Positions 15,960-23,690 of a DNA stretch of 37,984 nucleotides are shown one piece after another; positions within the stretch are counted from its first letter, which is position 1; each line of letters begins with the position of its first letter. The notes beneath the pieces were generated by a model that worked only from the letters and a program-made list of their open reading frames with translations, was not told the DNA's origin and did no database searches. A program made the position numbers and the translations under genes. The DNA comes from Treponema sp. GTDB lineage: Bacteria; Spirochaetota; Spirochaetia; Treponematales; Treponemataceae. The stretch is from contig JAFUFU010000035.1 in assembly GCA_017469785.1 (NCBI GenBank), positions 1-37,984 on the forward strand, written 5' to 3'.

Positions 15960-16505
15960 ATGGATATAAATCTTGAAAAAGAGGCCGGGCTGGTAGAGGC
16001 GGTTTTATTTCTGGAAAACGATCCTCTCACCCTTGACGCTCTGGCGGCTTCAACCCAGCTTTCAGCAGATGTCGTGACTGAAGCTCTTGAAATCTTAAAA
16101 GAAAAATACACTCAGGCCTCAAGCGGCGTGGAACTTTCCGTCATTACCGGTGGATATGTGCTTGCTCCCAAAAAAGAATACTGGGAAAATCTCAAGGAAA
16201 AATACGGAAACAAAAACGAAGGCAAGCTGTCCCGCTCGGCTCTTGAAGTTCTTGCAATCATCGCTTACAAGCAGCCCATTACTCGGGCTGAAATCGAAGC
16301 GTTACGGGGCGTCTCTCCTGACAATATGATTCGGCTTTTGATTGAGCGGCAGCTGATAAAAGAAGTCGGTCGCCGTGACACTCCGGGACGTCCGGTTGAA
16401 TTCGGTACGACGAAAGAATTCCTCAAATTCTTCCGTCTCAACTCAATAGCTGATTTGCCTCAGCTTGACGAAAAAGAAGAGGAGAGGTTCGTACTTGCCC
16501 GATAA
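15960..16505 (+). CDS. scpB: Segregation and condensation protein B
   Basis: The winged-helix dimer that binds ScpA in the SMC condensin complex. 181 residues, a normal length. Signatures: LVEAVLFLENDPLTLDALAA in the first winged helix, and SRSALEVLAIIAYKQPITRAEIEALRGV followed by LIKEVGRRDTPGRPVEFGTTKEFLKFF in the second. It is separated from scpA by 144 bases and has its own strong promoter, whereas scpA and scpB usually share one transcript. It has no Shine-Dalgarno. The 3' end overlaps the rluB start by 11 bases in a different frame. Confidence 0.95.
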   Translation: MDINLEKEAGLVEAVLFLENDPLTLDALAASTQLSADVVTEALEILKEKYTQASSGVELSVITGGYVLAPKKEYWENLKEKYGNKNEGKLSRSALEVLAIIAYKQPITRAEIEALRGVSPDNMIRLLIERQLIKEVGRRDTPGRPVEFGTTKEFLKFFRLNSIADLPQLDEKEEERFVLAR

Positions 16506-17238
16506 CAAGAATCAGTCAGCAAATAAAGAAGAAGTCCGTCTTCAGGCATTTCTGGCCCATTGCGGTGTCGCAAGCCGTCGTGCCTCAGAAAAAATAATCC
16601 TTGATGGACGGGTGTCTGTGAATGGAAATGTGGTCACCGAACTTGGCACGAAGGTCACTGAGAAGGACGTTGTGTGCGTCGACGGGAAAAAAGTCAGCCT
16701 CGAAGAGAAAAAACGCTATGTCCTTTTGTATAAGCCCTTAGGCTATGTCTGTTCCCAGTCTGATGAGAAGGGCCGTCCTTGTGCCGTGGATATTCTCAAA
16801 GAGTCTTTCAAAGAGCGTCTTTACAACGTGGGTCGCTTGGACATGTTCAGCCATGGCGCCTTGATTTTTACCAACGATGGTGATTTTGCGGCCCGTTTGA
16901 GCCATCCCAGCGCAGAAATCGAAAAAGAGTATATAGTAGAAAGTTCCCTGCCTCTTCCGCGCTACCTTGCCGAAGATTTTGAAAAAGGAATCCGGGTGGA
17001 GGGCGTGTTTTATAAAGCTAAGCGCGCTGAGGAGCTCAACTCCCACCGTATGCGGGTCGTTCTGGTTGAAGGCAAGAACCGTGAAATCCGCAGGGTCTTT
17101 GAGAGCGCCGGTGTCTCAATCCGGAATCTCTGCCGCGTGAGAATCGGAAACATCGAGCTGGAAGATTTAGAGCCGGGCCAGTTCAGGGAACTTAGGGGCT
17201 GGGAAGTGCAGTCCCTGCTGAAATTGTGCAAAAACTAG
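16495..17238 (+). CDS. rluB: RluB/RsuA-type 23S rRNA pseudouridine synthase
   Basis: Isomerises a specific uridine of rRNA to pseudouridine. 247 residues from TTG 16495, preceded by GGAGAGG at 16481-16487. A further TTG at 16465 is less well placed. An S4 RNA-binding domain comes first (RLQAFLAHCGVASRRASEKII, then GRVSVNGN). The catalytic domain has GRLDMFSHGALIFTNDGDF with the catalytic aspartate, and NREIRRVFESAGVSIRNLCRVRIG, the RsuA/RluB/E/F family block. Position next to scpB matches many bacteria, where this neighbour is RluB. The exact rRNA target is inferred. Confidence 0.88.
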   Translation: MPDNKNQSANKEEVRLQAFLAHCGVASRRASEKIILDGRVSVNGNVVTELGTKVTEKDVVCVDGKKVSLEEKKRYVLLYKPLGYVCSQSDEKGRPCAVDILKESFKERLYNVGRLDMFSHGALIFTNDGDFAARLSHPSAEIEKEYIVESSLPLPRYLAEDFEKGIRVEGVFYKAKRAEELNSHRMRVVLVEGKNREIRRVFESAGVSIRNLCRVRIGNIELEDLEPGQFRELRGWEVQSLLKLCKN

Positions 17239-17254
17239 ATAAAAGGAGTGTTTT

Positions 17255-17887
17255 ATGATTATCGCTATGGACGGTCCTGCCGGAACCGGAAAATCTACCA
17301 TCGCTTCATTGATTGCGAAAAAACTGGGCATCACTTATCTTAACAGCGGAAGTTTTTACCGCGCCCTTACCATGGCCTTGAACGGCACTGACATCGATGT
17401 CGCGGATTCAGAGAAAGTCGTTGAATTCTGCAAAAAACAGTCTCTTGATTACGAAAATTCACATCTTATTTTAAACGGAAAGGATGTTGAGTCTCACTTG
17501 CATGACGACGCCGTTTCTGCCCGTGTCGCCCAGGTTTCTTCCATTGTAGAAATTCGCCATTTGGTGAACGAGCGCATGAGAGAAATCACGAATCATTTGG
17601 ACATCATCTGTGAAGGCCGGGACATGACGACCGTTGTTTTCCCTGATGCCGAATATAAATTCTATCTTGACGCTTCGATTGACGTTCAGGCTCAGCGACG
17701 CTTTGATCAGGGGGTTTCAAACATGACACTTGAGGAAGTGAAGGCCGCAATTATCAAGCGTGATGAGATTGACAGGAACAAAAAAGAAGGTGCTCTCCGG
17801 CGTGCCGAAGATGCTTTCTATATCGATACTTCCGCCTTGACTATTGACAAGGTTTGTGAGATAATATTAAGCAAAATTCAGAAATAA
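17255..17887 (+). CDS. cmk: Cytidylate kinase
   Basis: Phosphorylates CMP and dCMP to the diphosphates using ATP. 210 residues, slightly short of the common ~225. The P-loop is GPAGTGKST at the N-terminus, followed by YLNSGSFYRALT (nucleotide-binding), CEGRDMTTVVFPDAEYKFYLDAS (the family's GRDmgTvVfPdA block) and a substrate/LID region RRFDQGVSNMTLEEVKAAIIKRDEIDRN. AAGGAG lies before the ATG. It sits between rluB and rpsA, and the cmk-rpsA order is conserved in many bacteria. Confidence 0.94.
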   Translation: MIIAMDGPAGTGKSTIASLIAKKLGITYLNSGSFYRALTMALNGTDIDVADSEKVVEFCKKQSLDYENSHLILNGKDVESHLHDDAVSARVAQVSSIVEIRHLVNERMREITNHLDIICEGRDMTTVVFPDAEYKFYLDASIDVQAQRRFDQGVSNMTLEEVKAAIIKRDEIDRNKKEGALRRAEDAFYIDTSALTIDKVCEIILSKIQK

Positions 17888-17900
17888 AGGTAGACAACTT

Positions 17901-19613
17901 ATGGAACAGATGGAAGTGGAAAAGGATGAATCTCAGACAAAAGGTGAAATCCAGACACAATTAGAGGAGTCTCTCAAAGGCCTCAACATTGAAGATGGTC
18001 AGATTGTAGATGGAACCGTAATTCAGGTCGCAGATGGCTATGTTTTCGTTGATATTGGCTATCGCACGGAGGGAAGGATTCCGGTACAGGAGTTCGGTAG
18101 CAAGATACCAAACGATGGCGAGAAAATCACAGTCGTTGTTCTTCGTAAAGACGGTCGCAACGGTCCGGAAATCTCTTATACAAAAGCTCAGGCTAAACAG
18201 CTCTGGAAAGATTTCCGTAAATATTTCGATGAAAAATTGCCAATCGAAGGTACAATTGAAAAAGAAGTCAAGGGCGGATTTGACGTCAATCTTGGCGGCG
18301 ATATTCACGCATTCTTGCCAATCAGCCAGTCTGACAGCCAGAAAGTTGAGAATCCTTCAAAACTCCTCGGAACTGTTTCAAAATTCTATATCGAGCGTTT
18401 GTATTCAGACAACAAACAAAACGTTGTCGTAAACCGCCGCAAGTATCTTGAAGAAATCATTAACGCTGAGCGTGATAAGTTCTTTGCAGAAAAGCAGATT
18501 GGTGACACCGTAAAGGGAACCGTAAAATCATTCACAAGCTTCGGCGCATTCATTGACTTGGGGGGATTCGACGGTCTTCTCCATATCAACGATATGTCTT
18601 GGGGTCACGTTACACGACCGAAAGATTTCGTGAAAAAAGGTCAGGAAGTCGAACTCAAAGTTATCCGCCTTGAGCCAAACGAAAAACGAATCAATCTCTC
18701 TCTCAAACACTTCACTGAAGATCCTTGGGTACACTTCGAGGATAAATATCATGTCGATGACATCGTAGAAGGAACAGTTACAAAACTCACTGATTTCGGC
18801 GCGTTTATCGAACTTGAAGAGGGAATCGAAGGTCTCGCTCATATTTCTGAATTCAGCTGGACTAAAAAAGTCAACAAGGCCTCTGACATGGTAAAAATCG
18901 GCGACAAAATCAAATGTATGATTTTGGGCTATGATATTCCTGCTGGTCGTGTTTCTCTCGGTCTCAAACAGGTAACAGCTAATCCTTGGGATTCAATCTC
19001 GGAAAAATATCCGGAAGGCACAAAACTCTCTGGAAAAGTTGTCAAGCTCACAAATGCAGGTGCATTCATTCAGCTTGAAGACGGAATCGATGGTTTCCTC
19101 CATGCAGAAGATATTTCTTGGACAAAGAAGGTTAAGCATGCAGGCAGCGAACTCAAAGTCGATCAGGATGTCGAGGTTGTTGTTCTTGAATCTGATTCTG
19201 AGAATCATCGCATCCGTGTCGGTATCAAACAGCTTACTGACAATCCATGGAAGAAATTCGCAGAGGAATACAAACCGGGTTCAACTCTTGAAGGTGAAAT
19301 CACTTCAATCACTGATTTTGGCGTATTCGTTAAGGCTCCGGACGGAATTGAAGGTCTCGTAAACAAAGCTAATTTGAGTGACGAGCGTGATGTTCCTTAC
19401 GAAGAGGCTGTCAAAAAATATGCTGTCGGAGACAAACTCAACGTTTATGTTGTTGATGTCAGTGTAGAAAAAGAAAAGGTTGCTTTCTCTGTAAAAGAGT
19501 ATAAAAAGGCTCAGGCTCGCAAAGAGATTTCTCAGTACATGTCTTCTTCTGAAAATGATGATGACGGTGCATATACTCTCGGTGACATGCTTAAATCTCA
19601 GAAAAATAACTAA
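17901..19613 (+). CDS. rpsA: 30S ribosomal protein S1
   Basis: Binds the 30S subunit and unfolds mRNA leaders for initiation. 570 residues with six S1 (OB-fold) repeats starting near residues 34, 118, 200, 286, 372 and 459. The third to sixth carry typical cores such as FTSFGAFIDLGGFDGLLHI and LTDFGAFIELEEGIEGLAHI. The first two are more divergent, as in E. coli S1, where they dock on the ribosome. AAGGTAG stands before the ATG. It follows cmk by 13 bases. A full-length S1 matters here because several nearby genes appear to lack Shine-Dalgarno sites. Confidence 0.95.
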   Translation: MEQMEVEKDESQTKGEIQTQLEESLKGLNIEDGQIVDGTVIQVADGYVFVDIGYRTEGRIPVQEFGSKIPNDGEKITVVVLRKDGRNGPEISYTKAQAKQLWKDFRKYFDEKLPIEGTIEKEVKGGFDVNLGGDIHAFLPISQSDSQKVENPSKLLGTVSKFYIERLYSDNKQNVVVNRRKYLEEIINAERDKFFAEKQIGDTVKGTVKSFTSFGAFIDLGGFDGLLHINDMSWGHVTRPKDFVKKGQEVELKVIRLEPNEKRINLSLKHFTEDPWVHFEDKYHVDDIVEGTVTKLTDFGAFIELEEGIEGLAHISEFSWTKKVNKASDMVKIGDKIKCMILGYDIPAGRVSLGLKQVTANPWDSISEKYPEGTKLSGKVVKLTNAGAFIQLEDGIDGFLHAEDISWTKKVKHAGSELKVDQDVEVVVLESDSENHRIRVGIKQLTDNPWKKFAEEYKPGSTLEGEITSITDFGVFVKAPDGIEGLVNKANLSDERDVPYEEAVKKYAVGDKLNVYVVDVSVEKEKVAFSVKEYKKAQARKEISQYMSSSENDDDGAYTLGDMLKSQKNN

Positions 19614-19622
19614 TTTACTTCG

Positions 19623-21179
19623 ATGAGTGACTTAAATTCTCTTACTCTTGAACAGTTAAAAACACTCATCGAGATAAATGGTCGAATAAATTCGAATTAT
19701 TCTGACATAAACGCATTGCTGGTTTATATTCTAGAATCGGCAATGCGTCTTGTTCATTGTGAGTCTTCTTCCCTGCTTCTGTTACATGATGAGGATGATT
19801 TGCTTCATTTTGTTGTAGCACTTGGTCCAAAGGGGGCAGAGGCTCAGAACATTCCAGTTGCCAAAAATTCTATTGCGGGATGGGTTGCCGAGCACAACAA
19901 GTCGCTTATTTTGAACAATGTTTCAGCCGATCCGCGTTTCTCCACTACTGTCCAGAAAAAAACAGGTTATGTAAGCCGGAATATGATTGCGATTCCAATG
20001 CGGGTTCGGGGAAAGTGTATCGGCGTTATCGAGCTTTTGAACAAAGCTGACTCTCTTTCTTTCAACGATGATGATCTTGCTGTCCTTGAAAGTCTTGCAG
20101 ATCAGGCGGGCATCGCTTATGTAAACGCTGATTCATATCGTTCTGCAAAGGAAAAAATTTCAGTCCTGACTTCCAAAATTGAAAATGGTTCGGAGTATCA
20201 TCCTTTTGTCGCGCGGAGCGCTCCAGTCCTTGATTTGATTCGGGTTATTGAAGAAGTTGCAAAAACAAATACGACGATTCTGATAACTGGCGAGAGCGGG
20301 GTAGGAAAGGAATTATTTGCGGAACAGCTCCACATTAAGGGTGAGCGCCATGACAAGCCCTTTATCCGTGTGAATTGCGCGGCGCTTTCGCCTGCCTTGC
20401 TGGAAAGTGAGCTTTTCGGGCATGTAAAAGGGGCTTTCACAGATGCGGTGAGCGACAGAATTGGTCGCTTTGAGGCTAGCGACGGAGGCACGATTTTTCT
20501 TGATGAGATTGGTGAATTGTCCCTTGACCTTCAGGCAAAACTGCTCAGGGTTCTTCAGGAGCATAAATTTGAGCGTGTCGGTTCAAATAAAACGCTTTCT
20601 GTTGATGTCCGGGTCGTTGCGGCTACAAACCGAAATCTTGAGAAAATGGTTGCCGACGGGCTTTTCAGAAGCGATTTGTATTACCGCTTGAATGTTGTGC
20701 CGCTTAATATTCCGCCTCTCCGTGAGCGAAAGGACGATATTGAGCCGCTCGCATCATTCTTTTTGAATAAGTTCAGTCACGAGACCAAAAAGAATTTCAC
20801 GGGATTCTCAACTTCGGCGCTTCGAGCCTTGTACAGCTACTATTGGCCGGGAAATGTTCGCGAACTGGAAAATTCCGTGGAGAGGGCTTGTGTCCTTGGA
20901 CAGCCGCCGCTTATTCAGGCTGAAGATTTGCGGATTACATCGCTTTCTTCGCAGACGGCCGCGCCTTCTGAGCAAAAATCGGACATGTATTCTGATTTTG
21001 CCGAGGAGGCCGCTGATTTCAGTGATAAAACTCTGAAAACTGCCCTCAATCGCTTTAAAGCCGCCTACATAAAAAAGATTCTGAACGAGACTTCATGGAA
21101 TCAAACGGAAGCCGGTAAGGTTCTTGGAATCCAAAGAACCTACGTTTCGAGGTTGCTAAACGAGTTGAATATACGATAA
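19623..21179 (+). CDS. GAF-AAA+-Fis activator of sigma-54 RNA polymerase (NifA/FhlA type)
   Basis: 518 residues in three domains. A GAF sensor domain spans about 20-175 (SSLLLLHDEDDLLHF and IAGWVAEHNKSLILNNVSADPRF), the AAA+ domain about 190-425, and a Fis-type helix-turn-helix the last 45 residues (NQTEAGKVLGIQRTYVSRLLNEL). Walker A is GESGVGKE (223-230). GGTIFLDEIGELS (Walker B) and the arginine-finger region FRSDLYYRLNV are intact. The sigma-54 contact loop reads GAFTDA (270-275) instead of GAFTGA. There is no response-regulator receiver domain, so the GAF ligand is the likely input. It begins 9 bases after rpsA with no Shine-Dalgarno, which suggests read-through from rpsA. The target genes and ligand are unknown. 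Confidence 0.9.
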   Translation: MSDLNSLTLEQLKTLIEINGRINSNYSDINALLVYILESAMRLVHCESSSLLLLHDEDDLLHFVVALGPKGAEAQNIPVAKNSIAGWVAEHNKSLILNNVSADPRFSTTVQKKTGYVSRNMIAIPMRVRGKCIGVIELLNKADSLSFNDDDLAVLESLADQAGIAYVNADSYRSAKEKISVLTSKIENGSEYHPFVARSAPVLDLIRVIEEVAKTNTTILITGESGVGKELFAEQLHIKGERHDKPFIRVNCAALSPALLESELFGHVKGAFTDAVSDRIGRFEASDGGTIFLDEIGELSLDLQAKLLRVLQEHKFERVGSNKTLSVDVRVVAATNRNLEKMVADGLFRSDLYYRLNVVPLNIPPLRERKDDIEPLASFFLNKFSHETKKNFTGFSTSALRALYSYYWPGNVRELENSVERACVLGQPPLIQAEDLRITSLSSQTAAPSEQKSDMYSDFAEEAADFSDKTLKTALNRFKAAYIKKILNETSWNQTEAGKVLGIQRTYVSRLLNELNIR

Positions 21180-21200
21180 AATAAATCTTAGGAGTAAAAA

Positions 21201-21878
21201 ATGATTGAAAAAAATGAAAAGGTGACACTTGCAGACTCTTTGGGGACTGCCATTGAAAAATCAAAAAAAAGTGTCATTGTTGTATCTGTGCTTGTTGTCG
21301 TCGCTATCGTTGCTGTCGCTGTATGTGCTACGCTCCGTGCGAAATCAGCTGAAAAAGGAATCGAGCAGATTGATTTGATTTCTTATGAGCTCACCAGTGA
21401 GGCGGATGGGCTTTCAGAAACTGATGTTGCCGCTCGTCAGGCAACTGCCCTTGATGCTCTCGCTCCTCTCAGCGGAAAATCAGGTGTCGTAGGCCTTCGT
21501 GCAAACATGTTGCTTGCAGAAATAAAATTTGCACAGAAAAATTATTCTGAAGCCCGGGATGCCTGGCTGAAAGCCGTCGCTGCAAAGAATAAAGCTTATA
21601 CAGCCTCTTTGTGCTATTATAATGCCGCTGTATGCAGCGAAAATCTTAATGATATTGAAAATGCCATTTCTTACTATAAGCAGGCGACTTCTGATGAAGA
21701 TTTTCTTCTGATTGACCATGCTTTGTACTCTCTTGGACGCGTAAATGAATCTGCTGCAAAATACGATGACGCAAAGAGCGCATACGATACCTTGTATGCC
21801 CTTCATCCTTCGTCACAGTGGGCGCAACTTGCAAAATCCCGGCTGATTGCCTTGAATATTGCAGGAAATATTCAGTAA
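21201..21878 (+). CDS. Membrane-anchored TPR protein (YfgM-like layout)
   Basis: 225 residues. A short cytoplasmic N-terminus leads into one transmembrane segment at about 24-46 (SVIVVSVLVVVAIVAVAVCATL). The rest is TPR repeats facing the periplasm, for example LLAEIKFAQKNYSEARDAWLKAV and CYYNAAVCSENLNDIENAISYYKQA. The topology recalls YfgM, a periplasmic TPR partner of the Sec translocon, but sequence identity cannot be judged here. TAGGAG precedes the ATG. It follows the sigma-54 activator by 21 bases and could share its transcript. Confidence 0.8.
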   Translation: MIEKNEKVTLADSLGTAIEKSKKSVIVVSVLVVVAIVAVAVCATLRAKSAEKGIEQIDLISYELTSEADGLSETDVAARQATALDALAPLSGKSGVVGLRANMLLAEIKFAQKNYSEARDAWLKAVAAKNKAYTASLCYYNAAVCSENLNDIENAISYYKQATSDEDFLLIDHALYSLGRVNESAAKYDDAKSAYDTLYALHPSSQWAQLAKSRLIALNIAGNIQ

Positions 21879-21890
21879 TTCTGAAACTTT

Positions 21891-21918
21891 TTGAAAATAC
21901 AGCGCTTTTCTTTATATG
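21891..21918 (+). promoter_or_regulatory. Promoter candidate before the first lipoprotein
   Basis: TTGAAA (21891-21896), 16 bases, TATATG (21913-21918). The -10 box overlaps the first possible start codon (21916), so if this promoter is used, translation should begin at the downstream ATG 21955, which has GAGG at 21944-21947. A weak hairpin (TTCAG/CTGAA, 21871-21885, followed by T residues) just before it may end the upstream transcript. Confidence 0.35.
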
Positions 21919-22734
21919 AAAACAAGACAAACCAGCATTATACCGAGGAAACTCATGTCAGCTCTTTTTTGCGTATTTGCTGGTTTTATTGTCTCTTCTT
22001 GCGGAATGGATGAAGTGATTTCGATCGAGGAGCCGACTGTCACATACAATGATCCGCTTTATTCAAGTTCTGATCCTTTGACTTGGTATTTCAACTTTAA
22101 AACAGCCCCCAGTTCCGATGCTGAAGGTTTGGGCTATACTGGAACTGACGTTTATTACAAAATCTACAATAACTATTCTAATCTGACTTCTCAGAGAAAC
22201 GCGATTAATTCTGTAAATACAAGTTCAAGCGGAAGCACTGCTGCCACAAGGATGATAGAAACTTATTCTTATCAGCCTCTCGGAACGAGTACTTCGACAA
22301 ATAAGGCAGTGTTTTTTGAAGGACATGATTCCACTACGGTGATTTTCCGTCTTAAGAATTATCAGAGTGGAATCAGTAACGAAAGCGCGGACTCTGATGA
22401 TCTATTAAAAACCAGGTACACCTTGAATGCCTGTATCGGGTATAAAGTATCTACAGACTACACCTATGAAGAATATGTTCCGTATCGGAACAGCGCGGTC
22501 GGGAACAAATCATTTGATTTTTTCGATTATGACGAGGATGACAAGGGCGGAACAAGAGATGTGGAGCCTGCGGAAGGTGACGCGGATTATTATCACAGCG
22601 CAAGCTTTTCCGAAGAAAATTGCTATTATGTGCAGCTTTTTGCTGTTGCCCGTGCCTGGAATACGGAGTCCGTCTCTCCGGTATACAGTCTAGTCCTTGA
22701 TTTAGGGTCTGTTCCTATTCGCAAGGGCGAGTGA
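21916..22734 (+). CDS. Lipoprotein of unknown function
   Basis: 272 residues from ATG 21916. The N-terminal signal ends in a lipobox (GFIVSSC, Cys29), marking it for lipid attachment. The mature part is rich in Ser, Thr, Tyr and acidic residues and looks like beta-structure, with no motif I recognise. A run of acidic residues (DYDEDDKGGTRDVEPAEGDAD) lies near residue 210. An alternative start at 21955 has a better ribosome-binding site (GAGG) and avoids the promoter, but it leaves a signal without basic residues (MSALFCVFAGF). I keep 21916, with doubt. It is likely exported to the periplasm or outer membrane. Confidence 0.75.
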   Translation: MKTRQTSIIPRKLMSALFCVFAGFIVSSCGMDEVISIEEPTVTYNDPLYSSSDPLTWYFNFKTAPSSDAEGLGYTGTDVYYKIYNNYSNLTSQRNAINSVNTSSSGSTAATRMIETYSYQPLGTSTSTNKAVFFEGHDSTTVIFRLKNYQSGISNESADSDDLLKTRYTLNACIGYKVSTDYTYEEYVPYRNSAVGNKSFDFFDYDEDDKGGTRDVEPAEGDADYYHSASFSEENCYYVQLFAVARAWNTESVSPVYSLVLDLGSVPIRKGE

Positions 22735-22777
22735 CATTCATTTATGAGAAAGTCCTGCTGATTCTGGAAATCATCTC

Positions 22778-22806
22778 TTGCAAATTTTCTGTTGATTTGG
22801 TATATT
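22778..22806 (+). promoter_or_regulatory. Promoter of the tRNA-Arg gene
   Basis: TTGCAA (22778-22783), exactly 17 bases, TATATT (22801-22806). The predicted start is near 22813, three bases before the mature tRNA. This is one of the clearest housekeeping promoters in the window. Confidence 0.7.
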
Positions 22807-22815
22807 CTTTTGCAC

Positions 22816-22890
22816 GGGATTGTAGCTCAGCTGGATTAGAGCATCTGCCTTCTAAGCAGAGGGTCGCCTGTTCGAGTCAGGCCAGTCTCA
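22816..22890 (+). tRNA. tRNA-Arg (anticodon UCU)
   Basis: 75 bases that fold as a cloverleaf. The acceptor stem GGGATTG (22816-22822) pairs with CAGTCTC (22883-22889) using two G-U pairs, with discriminator A at 22890. The D-arm GCTC/GAGC surrounds the AGCTGGATTA loop. The anticodon stem is TCTGC/GCAGA with loop CTTCTAA, giving anticodon TCT, which reads AGA arginine codons. The T-arm is GCCTG TTCGAGT CAGGC. The CCA end is not encoded and must be added after transcription. Confidence 0.96.
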
Positions 22891-22923
22891 AAAACGGTTC
22901 ACAGAAGTGGGCCGTTTTTTTTT
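22891..22923 (+). terminator. Intrinsic terminator of the tRNA-Arg gene
   Basis: CGGTTCAC (22895-22902) pairs with GTGGGCCG (22907-22914), with two G-U pairs, across an AGAA loop. It is flanked by AAAA and nine T residues (22915-22923). It starts at the base after the tRNA. Confidence 0.88.
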
Positions 22924-22926
22924 CTC

Positions 22927-22955
22927 TTGAAAAATCTTTGCAAGTTTGTTTTAAT
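22927..22955 (+). promoter_or_regulatory. Promoter candidate for the second lipoprotein
   Basis: TTGAAA (22927-22932), 17 bases, TTTAAT (22950-22955). It starts just after the tRNA terminator. The expected transcript start near 22962 lies only a few bases before the GGAG ribosome-binding site at 22965. Confidence 0.55.
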
Positions 22956-22974
22956 ATTCCCCATGGAGATACGT

Positions 22975-23634
22975 ATGAAATTATCAAATACAGTTTTGCT
23001 TGCCGCAGTTTTTCTCGTTTCGGCTTTGTTTTTCTCATGTGGTTCTACTTCAACGCTTGATAGTTCTTCTGTTAGCCAAAGTCCGGAACCAAGCAAGAAG
23101 TCATCAATGGGAAGTTCTGGTGGAATTTCCGGCGGTTCTGAGGTGAGCGTAGGCTCGATAAAGACAACTGGTTTGGATAAGTTGCCGAAACGGCTTACTG
23201 AAGCTCCAAAATTCGATTTCACTGGAAATAAACTCCAGATTGAACTTGAGAATATGTATTATGAGGGCTTTGAATTGATTGCTGACAAAACCGCGTCTGG
23301 AGCCTATGCATTGAAATTGACAAACGATTCTTCATGGGCTATTGCCGAGATTAATTTCCCGGCAGGAAGCTATGAGGGGCTTGCAAACGTCTATGCGCCT
23401 GACTCATCTCATTCTCGCTTTAACTTGTACATAAACAGCGACTCTTATCTGGTTTATGGCTCGGAACCTCCAATCGGAAAATACGAGCTTACAACGCGTG
23501 CTTTGGCAAGTTTTACCCTTGACCAGCCCACGACTGTTACGCTCAAAATCCAGAAGAATGACGTTCGTAATCCTGAAAATAATGGGCAGGACGGCATGAC
23601 TGTCGATTACGTTTTGTTCAGAAAAATCAATTAG
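22975..23634 (+). CDS. Lipoprotein with a carbohydrate-binding-like beta-sandwich
   Basis: 219 residues from ATG 22975 (GGAG at 22965-22968); a longer frame from 22927 would use a TTG on the promoter. The signal ends in a lipobox (ALFFSC, Cys22). A Ser/Gly-rich linker runs to about residue 60. The remaining ~150 residues have the strand pattern of CBM6/35-type galactose-binding folds: GAYALKLTNDSSWAIAEINFPAGSYEGLANVYAP, then FNLYINSDSYLVYG, then VTLKIQKNDVRN and MTVDYVLFRKI. That match is by eye and is suggestive only. It precedes a secreted GH18-family protein by 56 bases, so the pair may bind and cut the same glycan. Confidence 0.75.
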   Translation: MKLSNTVLLAAVFLVSALFFSCGSTSTLDSSSVSQSPEPSKKSSMGSSGGISGGSEVSVGSIKTTGLDKLPKRLTEAPKFDFTGNKLQIELENMYYEGFELIADKTASGAYALKLTNDSSWAIAEINFPAGSYEGLANVYAPDSSHSRFNLYINSDSYLVYGSEPPIGKYELTTRALASFTLDQPTTVTLKIQKNDVRNPENNGQDGMTVDYVLFRKIN

Positions 23635-23690
23635 TTTTCTTTTGATGCCGCTTTTTTTGTCCGATAATGACAGAAAGGCGGTATCAGTTT

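Noticed and set aside
15712..15969. Short plus-strand reading frame across the scpA-scpB gap
   Set aside because: It overlaps scpA in another frame, has no ribosome-binding site and no recognisable sequence pattern.
22731..23060. Reading frame of about 109 residues across the tRNA-Arg gene
   Set aside because: It covers the tRNA, its terminator and the next promoter, so it is a chance open frame.
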